A stretch of 64,000 nucleotides of DNA from assembly GCA_021371795.1 (NCBI GenBank), contig JAJFVK010000004.1, positions 1 through 64,000 on the forward strand, written 5' to 3'. Each line of letters opens with the position of its first letter. Within the stretch, counting starts at the first letter, position 1. This document shows, piece after piece, positions 25,258 through 35,137 of the stretch. The position numbers and the translations under genes were made by a program. The notes beneath the pieces are model-generated. The model did no database searches. It worked only from the letters and a program-made list of their open reading frames with translations, and was not told the origin of the DNA. The stretch comes from Planctomycetaceae bacterium (GTDB lineage: Bacteria; Planctomycetota; Phycisphaerae; Sedimentisphaerales; UBA12454).

Positions 25258-26433
25258 ATGAAGATAGTGCATATTATAACAAGACTAATATTAGGTGGTG
25301 CTCAAGAGAACACCTTAATCACTTGCAAAGAGCTTGCGGCTCGCGGGCATGATGTAACTTTGATTACAGGCCCTGCACTCGGCCCCGAAGGCGAACTGTT
25401 TGAGCAGACCAAAAATCAAAAATACAAAACGATAATCATTGACAAACTCCGCAGGCAGATAAATCCGTTTTATGATATTCCAGCTTATTATGAGTTGAAA
25501 AAAATATTAGCGGAAATTCAGCCGGACATTGTTCATACACACTCGGCCAAAGCCGGCATATTAGGAAGACTTGCGGCGTATAATCTCAAATCTCGTATTG
25601 TTCACGGTGTTCACGGCCTTTCGTTCCACGAATATCAAAATTCGCTGCTCAATAAATTTTATATTACCGCTGAAAAAATCGCCGCAAAAAAAACAGATGC
25701 GTTTATTTGTGTTGCCGATGCGATGACGGAAAAATCTTTAGCCGTTGGAATCGGAAAGCCGGAGCAATATACGACAGCCTATTCAGCGATTGAGGAAGAG
25801 CAGTATTTCAATCCGGCGATACCGCAGCAGCGAAACGAATTCCGCAAAAAATATAATATTTCTGAAAATGCCGTTGTTCTCGTAACGATAGCGAGACTGT
25901 TTCATCTCAAGGGACACGAATATATAATTGAATCAACAAAAGAACTTGCGAAAAAATTTGATAACTGCGTTTGGCTTTTTGTCGGCAATGGAATTTTGAA
26001 AGACAAATTGCAAAACGACATAAATGCTCTTGGCCTTGCGGATAGATTTAGATTTACTGGATTGTTGCCGACTTCACAAATGCCGCTGGTTATTCATTCG
26101 TCTGATATATTGGTTCATTGTTCACTGCGTGAGGGGCTTGCTCGTGTTCTTCCGCAGGCGATGCTCTGCGGCAAACCGGTTGTAAGCTTTGATGTCGATG
26201 GTGCGCCGGAAGTTGTGAATAAAGATACCGGCCGACTTGTCGAACCGAAAAACGTATCGCGGTTGATTGATGTCTGTGCGGAATTGATTGCCGATGAAAA
26301 TTTAAGAAATAAGTTAGGTATGAGTGGCAGAGAATTTGTAAAAGAAAAATTCTCGCCGAAAACAATGGTCGATAAAATCGAAGAAGTTTACAAAAAATTA
26401 ATTTCTAATCAGTGCAATCTGCGTAATCAGTGA
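25258..26433 (+). CDS. Glycosyltransferase family 4
   Basis: 391 residues, GT-B fold. The N-terminal domain begins Met-Lys-Ile-Val-His-Ile-Ile-Thr-Arg-Leu-Ile-Leu-Gly-Gly-Ala-Gln, typical of GT4 enzymes for surface polysaccharides. The C-terminal domain has Glu-Gly-Leu-Ala-Arg-Val-Leu-Pro-Gln-Ala-Met (donor-binding E-x7-E region variant). The last residues (Ser-Asn-Gln-Cys-Asn-Leu-Arg-Asn-Gln) are translated from a dispersed AATCxGTG/AATCTGCG-type repeat that also gives the stop. Acceptor and sugar unknown; no polysaccharide cluster nearby. Confidence 0.85.
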   Translation: MKIVHIITRLILGGAQENTLITCKELAARGHDVTLITGPALGPEGELFEQTKNQKYKTIIIDKLRRQINPFYDIPAYYELKKILAEIQPDIVHTHSAKAGILGRLAAYNLKSRIVHGVHGLSFHEYQNSLLNKFYITAEKIAAKKTDAFICVADAMTEKSLAVGIGKPEQYTTAYSAIEEEQYFNPAIPQQRNEFRKKYNISENAVVLVTIARLFHLKGHEYIIESTKELAKKFDNCVWLFVGNGILKDKLQNDINALGLADRFRFTGLLPTSQMPLVIHSSDILVHCSLREGLARVLPQAMLCGKPVVSFDVDGAPEVVNKDTGRLVEPKNVSRLIDVCAELIADENLRNKLGMSGREFVKEKFSPKTMVDKIEEVYKKLISNQCNLRNQ

Positions 26434-27557
26434 TTAATGGAGTAGTTGCATACCGCATCAGCAATTTGGATTCGTAACTGGCTAACCGAACCTTTATCGT
26501 TTGGATGTACTCTGTTGGTCAATATGATTACGAATTTTTTGCTTTCCGTGTCGCAGACGATTGATGTGCCGGTATATCCGCTGTGGCAGAATGTTTTCGC
26601 ACCGAAGCATTTACCCTTAATCCACGAATGATTGCTGCTGTTGACATCGAAGCCAAAAGCTCTGCCGAAATATTTTCCCGTTGTCAGAAGCGATATGGAT
26701 TGGCTGCTCAAAATTTGTTTGCCGTTTGCCTTACCATCGTTCAAAATCATTCGGCAGTAAATCGTCAAATCCGACGCAGTTGTAAAAACGCCTGCGTTTC
26801 CCGAAACGCCGCCCATTAATTCTGCCAGCGGGTCGTGTACAACGCCGCGATTTAATTTGCCGTCTTTTAATTCAGCCGCTGCGATTCTCGCTTTCATCTC
26901 GGCAGGCGGATTGTAATATGTATCGTGCATACTCAAAGGCTCAAAGATGTTTTCCTTTGCGAAAACGTCTAAAGTTTGCCCTGATACTTTTTCAACGATT
27001 TTTCCAAGTGTGATATAACCCAGACAACTGTAACAGGATTTCTCACCGGGCGCGGATTGCGTTTTCAGCGAACAGATTTTTTCAATAACTTTATCAGGGC
27101 ATGGTGAGCCGTGTTTTTTTTGAATCGGCTCGGCGCTTGTATAGCCCGGCAGCCCCGAAGTGTGCGAAAGCAAATGTTTGATTTGGATTTTTTCTTTGCC
27201 GCAGCCGACAAAAGCGGGAATGAATTTAGATGCGTAATCGTCGAGGCTGATTTTATCCCTGTCGATGAGAATTAAAACACAAACTGCCGTCGAAACAGGT
27301 TTGGATAAAGACGCGATATCGAAAATTGTATCTTTCTGCATCGGCTCGGTATGCGGAACTGTTACCATATTACCAAACGAACCGAAGAATAATTCTTTGT
27401 CATTTTGGCCGGCGTAAATAACCGCGCCGGGAATATTTCCATCGGTGATTTCGCCGTTGACGATTTGGGCAATTTGAGTTTGCAAATCGGCGGCATAAAC
27501 AAACGCGGTGAGATTAAAACATATTATGCAGATTGCGGCTGTTATTTTCAGTTTCAT
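26427..27557 (-). CDS. Secreted serine hydrolase, class C beta-lactamase-like
   Basis: 376 residues with a cleavable signal peptide (about 1-22, ending Val-Tyr-Ala-Ala). Ser-Leu-Ser-Lys forms the nucleophile SxxK motif; the usual Tyr-Ser-Asn is Tyr-Ser-Cys and the usual Lys-Thr-Gly is His-Ser-Gly, so it is unlikely to be a true beta-lactamase. It is divergent from a NamZ gene 85 bp away. In Bacillus the namZ cluster includes an AmlB-type hydrolase of this fold, so a muropeptide-recycling role is plausible. It overlaps the GT4 gene tail by 7 bp. Confidence 0.82.
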   Translation of the reverse strand: MKLKITAAICIICFNLTAFVYAADLQTQIAQIVNGEITDGNIPGAVIYAGQNDKELFFGSFGNMVTVPHTEPMQKDTIFDIASLSKPVSTAVCVLILIDRDKISLDDYASKFIPAFVGCGKEKIQIKHLLSHTSGLPGYTSAEPIQKKHGSPCPDKVIEKICSLKTQSAPGEKSCYSCLGYITLGKIVEKVSGQTLDVFAKENIFEPLSMHDTYYNPPAEMKARIAAAELKDGKLNRGVVHDPLAELMGGVSGNAGVFTTASDLTIYCRMILNDGKANGKQILSSQSISLLTTGKYFGRAFGFDVNSSNHSWIKGKCFGAKTFCHSGYTGTSIVCDTESKKFVIILTNRVHPNDKGSVSQLRIQIADAVCNYSINH

Positions 27558-27642
27558 TTTTTTCTCAAAATCAATAGCAATTTTCTAAAATCTATTATAG
27601 TATATCTTTTCTGAAAGACAATTCATTATCCGGAGACGAATC

Positions 27643-28845
27643 GTGCGATTATTTAAATATATTACGATAGTATTACTGGCCGGCATCAGCGGCTGCGTGC
27701 CCGTGCGTACGGGTCTGGATAATGTCAATTCATATCAGCATATTTTTCAAGGCAAGCGCATTGGCATAATCGCCAATCATACCGCCTGCGACAGCAACGG
27801 CAGGTTCATCACGGATGTTTTTCGGCAGATGCCCGGCGTTAAGGTTACTGCGTTGTTCGGTCCCGAACACGGTTTTGCAGGTACTGCCGCCGACGGCAAA
27901 AAAATCGAAGACAGTCTGGCTGATGGCAATATTCCGGTTTACAGTCTTTACGGCGAAAACAATAAACCGACTGCGGAAATGCTCGAGAATGTCGATGTGC
28001 TCGTTTTCGATATTCAGGACATCGGTAGCAGATACTATACTTATATTTCCACGATGGCTTTGTCGATGGAATCGGCGGCGGCCAACGGCAAAACTTTCGT
28101 CGTGCTGGATAGACCCAATCCTATTAATGCTGTCAACGTGCAGGGCGATGTTCTTGATATAAATTTTTCAACTTTTGTCGGCCTGTATCCGATTGCGACC
28201 CGCCACGCGATGACGGCAGGTGAACTTGCGAAGATGTTCAATGGCGAACATTGGCTAAAGGATAACGCCCAGGCGAAGTTGATTGTTATACCTATGACAC
28301 ATTGCCGGCGTTCATACTGGTATGACCAGACGGGCTTGAAATTTATCAATCCTTCTCCGAATATGACGAGCGTTGATGCTGCGGCCGTCTATACCGGCAC
28401 GTGCCTGATTGAGGGCACAAACATTTCCGAAGGCAGAGGAACAGACAATCCGTTTTTGGTTTTCGGCGCTCCGTGGATTGACGCGCAGAAGCTGACAGCG
28501 GAGTTGAACAAAATTAATTTACCAGGCCTGAAATTTGTGCCGAAGGAACTTACGCCGACGGCATCGAAGTTTAAAGATGAAAAATGTTTCGGCTGTGAAA
28601 TCATTATTACCAACCGAAACAAAATGGACTCTTTTTACACAGGCGTTGCGATTGTAGATACGATAGCGCGTATGTATCCTGAAAATTTCGAGTGGAAGAT
28701 AAAACATTTCGATAGACTCTGCGGCACGGATATAATTAGAAAAGCAATCGAGAAGCGGCAGCCGGTTGCGGAATTAAGAAAGCAGTGGCGAAAAGAGATT
28801 AGTGAATTTAATAAAATCAGAAAACGATATTTAATTTATAAGTAA
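27643..28845 (+). CDS. namZ: Exo-beta-N-acetylmuramidase, DUF1343 family lipoprotein
   Basis: 400 residues starting at GTG 27643 with GGAG upstream. An N-terminal lipobox (Leu-Ala-Gly-Ile-Ser-Gly-Cys) predicts a lipoprotein. DUF1343 motifs include Gly-Pro-Glu-His-Gly-Phe, [13 protein letters not shown] and [11 protein letters not shown]. NamZ removes terminal MurNAc from peptidoglycan fragments. The divergent hydrolase supports a wall-recycling role; MurNAc catabolic genes are not in view. Confidence 0.88.
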   Translation: MRLFKYITIVLLAGISGCVPVRTGLDNVNSYQHIFQGKRIGIIANHTACDSNGRFITDVFRQMPGVKVTALFGPEHGFAGTAADGKKIEDSLADGNIPVYSLYGENNKPTAEMLENVDVLVFDIQDIGSRYYTYISTMALSMESAAANGKTFVVLDRPNPINAVNVQGDVLDINFSTFVGLYPIATRHAMTAGELAKMFNGEHWLKDNAQAKLIVIPMTHCRRSYWYDQTGLKFINPSPNMTSVDAAAVYTGTCLIEGTNISEGRGTDNPFLVFGAPWIDAQKLTAELNKINLPGLKFVPKELTPTASKFKDEKCFGCEIIITNRNKMDSFYTGVAIVDTIARMYPENFEWKIKHFDRLCGTDIIRKAIEKRQPVAELRKQWRKEISEFNKIRKRYLIYK

Positions 28846-28853
28846 GAGGTTTT

Positions 28854-29270
28854 ATGAAGACGTTGACAAAAGAACTTTGGATGAATGTGCCGCGGCGGCG
28901 TGCGATTGTTTCTATTCATAATGAGGTTGAAAGGCTGGTTAAAGAATCAGGCGTTCAGGACGGCCTTGTATTGGTCAACGCGATGCACATCACCGCATCG
29001 GTTTTCATTAACGATAACGAGTCCGGCCTGCATCACGATTATGAAGTCTGGCTCGAAAAGCTCGCGCCGGAAAAACCGCATTCGCAATATCAGCACAACG
29101 GTGCGGAGGACAACACCGATGCTCACATGAAGCGGCAGGTAATGGGTCGCGAAGCTGTCGTCGCTATAACCGACGGCAAACTGCACCTCGGCACATGGGA
29201 GCATATCTTCTATTATGAGTTTGATGGCCTGCGCAAAAAACGCATCCTCGTCAAAATCATCGGCGAATAA
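28854..29270 (+). CDS. YjbQ family protein
   Basis: 138 residues, single UPF0047/YjbQ domain. Motifs [12 protein letters not shown] and [13 protein letters not shown] are diagnostic. Some members have weak thiamine-phosphate synthase activity; the physiological role is unclear. ATG follows AGAGG, 8 nt after namZ, so cotranscribed. It ends next to the converging phosphatidyltransferase with no terminator seen. Confidence 0.88.
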   Translation: MKTLTKELWMNVPRRRAIVSIHNEVERLVKESGVQDGLVLVNAMHITASVFINDNESGLHHDYEVWLEKLAPEKPHSQYQHNGAEDNTDAHMKRQVMGREAVVAITDGKLHLGTWEHIFYYEFDGLRKKRILVKIIGE

Positions 29271-29945
29271 TTATTTCGGCCTATTCGCCTTGTCCTGCAT
29301 ATCGATTTGCCAGATATATTTCTGCGTGCGGAAAATTACTACGAACAAAACGAGCAGCGAAATAATCAGGATAGGCAGCATTAATTTTTCAATCCACTTC
29401 GTGCCGCAGAAAATCAAAACCGTATTGAGTACAATAAACCAAATACGAATTTCCGTCGGCCCTGTGCCAAGGTATGTAATTTTAAATTCGCCCGTTGCGC
29501 CGAACGAAAGGAACGAACTTACCATAAACGTGCCGAATACACCGATTAGCAGAAAAATAATATCGCGAGGAAACCCAGTCAGCAAAAACGAATAGCCGAT
29601 GAAGATGCAGACCATAAAAACAAAGTCCAGCAGGTGATCCATAAAGAACCCCCACTTCAGCAGCCCTGTGTCTCTGTACCGGCCAATCGCACCGTCAAAC
29701 CCATCCGTGAACCACTGCAAAAACAGCATCAGCGATAAAAGCCACAGCCAGTGCAGATTATTTTTCGCCAGATATCCGAAAACAATCATGCCTGCCGACC
29801 ATAGAAGAGTCGTAAGCGTTAAATGATAAGTTTCAATCCCTTTTGGAATTTTCGCAACATTTCTGTCGATAAACTTTCTCTCTGCTGCTGCTAAAAAAGT
29901 TTTCATCGGTGCTTTTTTATCGCCGGTAAATTTATTTTGCTCCAT
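29271..29945 (-). CDS. CDP-alcohol phosphatidyltransferase family protein
   Basis: 224 residues from ATG 29945 (AAGG upstream); a TTG at 29960 would extend it. Membrane protein with about six helices. The signature is present as Asp-Gly-Phe-Asp-Gly-Ala-Ile-Gly-Arg...Gly...Asp-His-Leu-Leu-Asp, binding CDP-lipid and metal. It makes a phospholipid headgroup or related lipid; the alcohol substrate cannot be told. It lies 20 bp downstream of clpB on the same strand. Confidence 0.82.
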   Translation of the reverse strand: MEQNKFTGDKKAPMKTFLAAAERKFIDRNVAKIPKGIETYHLTLTTLLWSAGMIVFGYLAKNNLHWLWLLSLMLFLQWFTDGFDGAIGRYRDTGLLKWGFFMDHLLDFVFMVCIFIGYSFLLTGFPRDIIFLLIGVFGTFMVSSFLSFGATGEFKITYLGTGPTEIRIWFIVLNTVLIFCGTKWIEKLMLPILIISLLVLFVVIFRTQKYIWQIDMQDKANRPK

Positions 29946-29981
29946 ATCCGTACCTTTCAATATCCCTAATATTCACGCAAT

Positions 29982-32564
29982 CTAAATTTTCTCAAACGTA
30001 AAATTATGCGAGTTCGCGTCAACTTTTACGCTGTCGCCCTCGGCAAATTTACCTTCGAGCAGTTGCCCAGCCAGCGTATTTTCCAGCCTTTGCTGAATCG
30101 TTCTCTTCAAAGGCCTTGCGCCGAACGATACATCATATCCTTCATCCATCAGCAGCATTTTAGCCGCGTCAGTAAATTGAATATTAATGTGTCTGTCCGC
30201 AAGACGCTGCGCCAATCGTTTAAGCTGGATATCGATAATGTTTTTCAGATTATCCTTCGACAGTGTATGGAACACGATGCTTTCATCGATTCGATTCAGA
30301 AACTCCGGCTTGAAATATTTTCGCAATACTTCTTTAACGTGCGCCTCAATTTCCCATTCAGCGCCCTGCTCTTCGGTAAGTTTTATAATTTGTTCGCTCG
30401 CGATATTGCTCGTCATAATAATCACAGTATTCTTGAAATCGACAGTCCTGCCCTGACCATCGGTGAGTCTGCCCTCATCAAAAACTTGCAGCATAACATT
30501 GAACACATCCGGATGCGCCTTTTCAATTTCGTCCAGCAGCACAACCGAATACGGTTTTCGCCGAACAGCCTCAGTCAATCGTCCGCCTTCTTCATAGCCG
30601 ACATATCCCGGCGGCGCACCAATCAAACGCGCAACGCTATGCTGCTCCATAAACTCGCTCATATCCACACGAATCATTGCGTTTGGGTCATTGAACAAAA
30701 AGTCCGCAAGCGCCTTCGACAATTCCGTTTTGCCAACACCAGTCGGTCCCAGGAACAGGAACACGCCGATTGGCCTGCCCGCATCGCCGAGTCCCGCGCG
30801 ATTTCTCCGCACTGCATCGGACAATGCGCGAACAGCCTCATCCTGACCAATGACACGTTTATGCAGTTCATCTTCCATGTGCATTAATCGTTCACGCTGG
30901 CCGCCAAGCAGTTTGGAAATTGGTATGCCCGTCCATTTCGAAACAACCTGCGCGATATGCTCTTCGGTAACTTCGTTGCGAATCATTTTCGCTGCGCTGC
31001 TTTGCGCAAGCAGTTCTTCTTTTTGTTTTACCTGTTTTTGCAAATCGGCAATCGTACTGTATTTGAGCCTTGCCGCTTTTTCCAAATCGCCTTTACGCTG
31101 CGCTTCTTCAAATTCGTTATTCGCGCGGTCGATTTTTTCTTTTATCTCCTTAATGGAATTTATATCCGCCTTTTCGCTTTCCCATTTTGCGGTCAATGCT
31201 CTATCCTGACTCTGCAATTCTGCGAGCTGCTTTTCAAGATGTTCCAATCTTTTCTTGCTCGCATGGTCAGTTTCTTTTTTCAGCGCCTCTTTTTCAATCT
31301 GAAGCTGCATCGCTTTTCGGCGAATATCGTCAAGCTCTGCGGGAAGCGAATCATTTTCGATGCGCAGTTTCGATGCCGCCTCGTCAATCAAATCAATCGC
31401 TTTGTCTGGCAGCCATCTGTCGGAAATATATCTGTTTGACAAAGTCGCCGCCGCCACAATCGCAGCATCGGCAATTCGCACGCCGTGATGGGTGTCGTAT
31501 CGATTTTTCAAACCGCGCAAAATCGCGATGGTTTCCTCGACGCTCGGCGGGTCAACCATTACCGGTTGAAATCTTCGTTCCAGTGCCGCGTCTTTTTCGA
31601 TATATTTACGATACTCATTGAGCGTCGTCGCACCGATGCACCGCAGCTCGCCTCGCGCAAGCGAAGGTTTTAGCAAATTGCCCGCGTCAACAGCTCCCTC
31701 GGCTTTGCCTGCGCCGACAATATTGTGCAGTTCATCGATGAACAGAATAATTTCGCCTGCCGATGATATTACTTCTTTTAGAACAGCTTTGAATCTGTCT
31801 TCGAATTCGCCGCGGTATTTCGTACCGGCTATCAGCGCACCCATATCGAGCGCGATAACTTTTTTATTTTTCAAACCTGTCGGCACATCACCCGCGACGA
31901 TTCGCTGCGCAAGCCCTTCGACGATTGCGGTCTTGCCAACACCCGGCTCGCCGATGAGCACAGGATTATTTTTCGTTCGTCTGTTCAGAACCTGCATACA
32001 TCTGCGGATTTCGTCTTCGCGTCCGATTACTGGGTCGAGTTTGCCGGAGCGTGCCTGCTCGATTAAGTCGATGCCGTATTTTTCAAGAGCTTTGTATTTC
32101 GCTTCCGGATTTTCATCGGTAATTTTTCCACTGCCGCGAATTTGTTTCAGCGCTGCTTCGATTTGCGTTTCGGTTATGGAATTGAGCGCGAGAATTTCTT
32201 TTGCGTTGCTCGGCACAGAGGCCAGCGAAAGAAAAAGATGTTCGACGCTCAAGTATTCGTCTTTCATTTTGTCCGCGCGGTTCTGCGCGTCGAGTATTAT
32301 TTGATTCAGAGCAGGGTCTGGCATAATCTGTCCGTTGACGTTTCCTTTCGGCAGACGTTTGAGTTCGTTTTCGGTTATATCTTTTATGCGGTTGACGGTA
32401 GTGCCGATGGTTTTGAGGATAGAGATAGCGACGCCATCGTCATCGCGCAGAATCGCGGCAAGTAAATGCAGCGGAGTTAGCAGAGTGCTTGATTGCTGCA
32501 TTGCGATTTGCTGTGCGGTTGCCAGTGCTTCCTGTGTTTTCAATGTAAATTTATCAAATTTCAT
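29982..32564 (-). CDS. clpB: ATP-dependent disaggregase ClpB
   Basis: 860 residues. An N-terminal Clp repeat domain is followed by AAA1 with Gly-Glu-Pro-Gly-Val-Gly-Lys-Thr, a coiled-coil middle domain (about 410-520), and AAA2 with Gly-Pro-Thr-Gly-Val-Gly-Lys-Thr and the [10 protein letters not shown] loop. Works with DnaK to rescue aggregates. ATG 32564 has AAGGTGG upstream. A 58-bp dispersed repeat begins 22 bp upstream of the start, in the presumed promoter region; no heat-shock inverted repeat (CIRCE) is visible. Confidence 0.95.
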   Translation of the reverse strand: MKFDKFTLKTQEALATAQQIAMQQSSTLLTPLHLLAAILRDDDGVAISILKTIGTTVNRIKDITENELKRLPKGNVNGQIMPDPALNQIILDAQNRADKMKDEYLSVEHLFLSLASVPSNAKEILALNSITETQIEAALKQIRGSGKITDENPEAKYKALEKYGIDLIEQARSGKLDPVIGREDEIRRCMQVLNRRTKNNPVLIGEPGVGKTAIVEGLAQRIVAGDVPTGLKNKKVIALDMGALIAGTKYRGEFEDRFKAVLKEVISSAGEIILFIDELHNIVGAGKAEGAVDAGNLLKPSLARGELRCIGATTLNEYRKYIEKDAALERRFQPVMVDPPSVEETIAILRGLKNRYDTHHGVRIADAAIVAAATLSNRYISDRWLPDKAIDLIDEAASKLRIENDSLPAELDDIRRKAMQLQIEKEALKKETDHASKKRLEHLEKQLAELQSQDRALTAKWESEKADINSIKEIKEKIDRANNEFEEAQRKGDLEKAARLKYSTIADLQKQVKQKEELLAQSSAAKMIRNEVTEEHIAQVVSKWTGIPISKLLGGQRERLMHMEDELHKRVIGQDEAVRALSDAVRRNRAGLGDAGRPIGVFLFLGPTGVGKTELSKALADFLFNDPNAMIRVDMSEFMEQHSVARLIGAPPGYVGYEEGGRLTEAVRRKPYSVVLLDEIEKAHPDVFNVMLQVFDEGRLTDGQGRTVDFKNTVIIMTSNIASEQIIKLTEEQGAEWEIEAHVKEVLRKYFKPEFLNRIDESIVFHTLSKDNLKNIIDIQLKRLAQRLADRHINIQFTDAAKMLLMDEGYDVSFGARPLKRTIQQRLENTLAGQLLEGKFAEGDSVKVDANSHNFTFEKI

Positions 32565-32928
32565 AAAAACCACCTTTCACATCGTTGTAGGGGCGAACCG
32601 AGGTGTTCGCCCAACTTGGCAGACACGCAGGTCTGCCCCTACATTAAATAGCAAAGACTGTGCCTAAACTTGCAGAATTGTAAGTCAGTATAAAACAGGC
32701 AGTTATAATTGCAAAGAAGAATTTGAAAATGCCATTTTGGCATATACAAATCTGGTTAGCCCTGCCGTCACTACGGCAGGGTTTTCTCTTGAATCACTCC
32801 GTGTCATTCTCGCGAAAGGCGGTTGGAGCATTGGCGGAAACCACTGTGGGGGAATCCAGCCGTTTAGCTGCCGCCAACACGGCGATGTCATTGCGAGGAG
32901 TCCCTTTTTTGAAGACGACGAAGCAATC
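32565..32928. other. Repeat-filled gap between clpB and the FRG gene
   Basis: Four dispersed elements lie in 364 bp: the TGTAGGGG...CCCCTACA repeat (32586-32643), a CCCTGCCGT/ACGGCAGGG hairpin with T-rich tail (32760-32790), a GTCATTCTCGCG...GGAATCC element (32802-32856), and a TGTCATTGCGAGGAG...GACGAAGCAATCTC element (32886-32931) that runs into the FRG stop codon. No gene seen. Confidence 0.75.
32586..32643. repeat. 58-bp palindromic dispersed repeat, second copy
   Basis: Ends TGTAGGGG and CCCCTACA with the same two internal hairpins as 4296-4355; it differs by a 2-bp deletion near the centre and a few substitutions. Intergenic here, just upstream of clpB. Confidence 0.92.
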
Positions 32929-33822
32929 TCAATTTTCCGGATTATTAGAAGTATCTTTATGTTTCGAATTTGATTTGATTGCAACGTGTATTTGCCAGTC
33001 AATTTCTTCTTTTATTGCTGCTCCTACTCCGTCTAATCCAGGAAACAATGAAGAAGCTGATATATTAGCAGTATGGAGACGAGCCAAATAATCCCGTTTG
33101 CTTTCCTTGGGTATGACAATCTTGAAATATTTACGCTCAACCAATGGAACATCCGATGATTTATTTTCCCATGTACTGTTAATATTGTTATCAAGAAGAG
33201 ATTGAATAATCAAACCATGATCACTAAAAACATTAATTGTGTATGTTAATTCTGCTTGTTGAACTACTGCTCTCGGATTGCTGTGATTTTTGTCAATCGC
33301 ACGAATAAAATTTATACTTTGAGGGAGGTTTCGCACATACCAAGTATCACTTTCTGTAGTGGAACAACGCTCCTTTTTAATCTCTGCATCCACAGCTTTT
33401 TCCAAGCAACTATAGTTCATTACCCATATAAAACCGTCCCTCTCAAGGTGTTCTATGACTGCAAAATAGGCTGCGACATAAGGAGAGCTAGTCCAGTCTA
33501 ACAATCGTGTTGGTGCCCTATAGTGTTGCATCAATTGCCACCATCCAACTATATCATCATCAGTTGGCACCAGATTTACCAGAAGGTGCTGTCTAGCTGT
33601 GGACATGAATTTTTTCACAACTACTGCTTCAAACGGAGCTAGCAAAAAGCCATAGCCTTCTGTCTGGTTTAGGATTCTAGTGAACGATGGGAAAAGAGGC
33701 CAATCAGCAGATTGGCCCCTAAAGAAAAACCTTTCTTTTAAAAGACGGCCATGGTCTATCATTTGGGTAATGATATTATCAAAATCTTTCCAATTGTTTG
33801 CTACAATTTCTGGCCATTTCAT
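32929..33822 (-). CDS. FRG domain-containing protein
   Basis: 297 residues. The FRG domain occupies the N-terminal ~180 residues with the name-giving Phe-Phe-Arg-Gly-Gln-Ser-x-x-x-Trp-Pro-Leu-x-Pro-Ser-x-x-Arg and the second motif Tyr-Arg-Ala-Pro-Thr-Arg-Leu-Leu-Asp-Trp-Thr-x-x-Pro. FRG proteins are often found in defence islands, but the activity is unknown. Codon use looks less biased than in the neighbours, and repeats flank the 3' end, hinting at acquisition. No partner gene adjoins it. Confidence 0.85.
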   Translation of the reverse strand: MKWPEIVANNWKDFDNIITQMIDHGRLLKERFFFRGQSADWPLFPSFTRILNQTEGYGFLLAPFEAVVVKKFMSTARQHLLVNLVPTDDDIVGWWQLMQHYRAPTRLLDWTSSPYVAAYFAVIEHLERDGFIWVMNYSCLEKAVDAEIKKERCSTTESDTWYVRNLPQSINFIRAIDKNHSNPRAVVQQAELTYTINVFSDHGLIIQSLLDNNINSTWENKSSDVPLVERKYFKIVIPKESKRDYLARLHTANISASSLFPGLDGVGAAIKEEIDWQIHVAIKSNSKHKDTSNNPEN

Positions 33823-34114
33823 GTTTTATGCTTTCAAAACAGGGCATCCGGAATAAAATTATGGAAGTTTGCTCTTTTCACTCTTCACTTAATTATATTC
33901 TCTTTTTTCTTCTCAACAAGCGACATTTTATTTTTCTCGTCGCAGCGTTCCGCATTGGAAGTTCGATGTTGAACGTTAAGATAAAGTTTTTTCGTGTCGT
34001 TTCGTGTTTATTCGTGGTTAAAATAGCGGTTAAAAAGACCCTCTGATTTTGGGGAATAGAATTGACAATTATTGGAAATTCGCTGATAATTTTCGAAAAT
34101 TACGGAGTTATAAT

Positions 34115-34624
34115 ATGGTACGGAAGCTGTTTTTAATCGGATTTTTCATAAGTTCCAGTTTTCTGGTCGGCTGTGTTGAGCGCAAGCTCACAATCACGAC
34201 CGAGCCAGCCGGCGCGCTGGTACTGCTCAACGATGAGGAAATCGGCACCTCGCCGGTAACCGTCGGCTTCGAATGGTACGGCGATTACAACGTCAGAATC
34301 GCCAAAGAAAATTACGCAACCCTCGTTACCCATCGCAACTTACCACGTCCGCTGCGAGATAAATTCCCATTCGATATGTTCGATGATATGTTCCGCACGA
34401 GAATCGATGAATACGCGTGGAATTTCAAACTTGAGCCTTACGTTCCGCCGGTCAAGGAAGATATGATTGACCGTGCCGTCAGCCTGCGTAAAGAAACACT
34501 CATTGACCCAAATGCCGTCAAGCCAAAGAATTATAAGCCCAAATATCCGAAACCGGAAAAAAAGAAAGTGGATAAGAAAAAGAAGACCGCTGACCCGAAC
34601 ACGGTAACGGAAAGTAAAAAATAA
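34115..34624 (+). CDS. PEGA-domain lipoprotein
   Basis: 169 residues from ATG 34115 (CGGAG upstream). A lipoprotein signal ends Phe-Leu-Val-Gly-Cys. A PEGA domain follows (Leu-Thr-Ile-Thr-Thr-Glu-Pro-Ala-Gly-Ala-Leu-Val...Gly-Thr-Ser-Pro-Val), then a lysine/proline-rich tail ending in a run of Lys. PEGA domains bind surface structures; cargo unknown. The 291 bp upstream is AT-rich and contains GTTTCGTGTTTATTCGTGG, a copy of the element also seen before purC, asd and truA. Confidence 0.8.
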   Translation: MVRKLFLIGFFISSSFLVGCVERKLTITTEPAGALVLLNDEEIGTSPVTVGFEWYGDYNVRIAKENYATLVTHRNLPRPLRDKFPFDMFDDMFRTRIDEYAWNFKLEPYVPPVKEDMIDRAVSLRKETLIDPNAVKPKNYKPKYPKPEKKKVDKKKKTADPNTVTESKK

Positions 34625-34648
34625 AGCGAAATGCTTAATATAGATAAC

Positions 34649-34680
34649 AAAAAAGGCCGTATGAAACGGCCTTTTTTATT
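34649..34680. terminator. Bidirectional terminator between PEGA gene and csrA
   Basis: AAAAAAGGCCGT pairs with ACGGCCTTTTTT around ATGAA, giving an A/T-flanked stem usable from both sides. It separates the converging PEGA lipoprotein gene and csrA. Confidence 0.9.
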
Positions 34681-34712
34681 TTGGAGGATAGAAGAAGAAA
34701 AAAGAAATATTG

Positions 34713-34922
34713 TTAAGCTGTCGGTGGTTTGACAGGCTCGTTGTTCTGCTGCTGGGCTTTTTCAGCCTGAATTGCGTTGTAAACCTCCTTGCGGTGAACG
34801 CTTATAGTTTTCGGTGCGGTGATACCAAGTCTTACCTTGTCGCCGCGGACGTCAACAATGATGATTTCCACATCATCGCCAATCATTATCGATTCGTTTT
34901 TTTGCCTGCTTAAGACTAACAT
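34713..34922 (-). CDS. csrA: Carbon storage regulator CsrA
   Basis: 69 residues starting Met-Leu-Val-Leu-Ser-Arg-Lys-like ([12 protein letters not shown]). The RNA-binding Val-His-Arg-Lys-Glu-Val-Tyr follows at about 42-48, as in all CsrA. The C-terminal tail (Gln/Asn/Pro-rich) is typical of longer forms. It binds GGA motifs in mRNA leaders to control translation. GGAG precedes the start. No fliW or flagellar gene is nearby, so the partner and targets are not evident. Confidence 0.95.
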   Translation of the reverse strand: MLVLSRQKNESIMIGDDVEIIIVDVRGDKVRLGITAPKTISVHRKEVYNAIQAEKAQQQNNEPVKPPTA

Positions 34923-35137
34923 TTCCGGTACTCCTTTCTCCGGTTTCAGGTTCCATTCCTGCTTCTTATATTACGTAATATAAGAACATCTGTTTACCGA
35001 ATACTTATACCGAAGTATTATTCGGCAAGATTAATAAGGGGGATAACTGAAAAATTTGAAAATAAAAGATAAAAAATGAGTAATTTAAAGTGTTTGCGGG
35101 AAAAGACTTGCGGAAAACAGAAATAAAATAGTTGGTA

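Noticed and set aside
27405-27557. Beta-lactamase conferring resistance
   Set aside because: The KTG and YxN motifs are altered, and the neighbour is NamZ, so a wall-recycling hydrolase is more likely.
30006-30887. 293-codon plus-strand frame opposite clpB
   Set aside because: It lies wholly antisense to a full-length ClpB with intact AAA motifs; its product is composition-biased and unlike known proteins.
32586-32643. CRISPR repeat unit
   Set aside because: Only two copies exist, 28 kb apart, with no spacer array and no cas genes.
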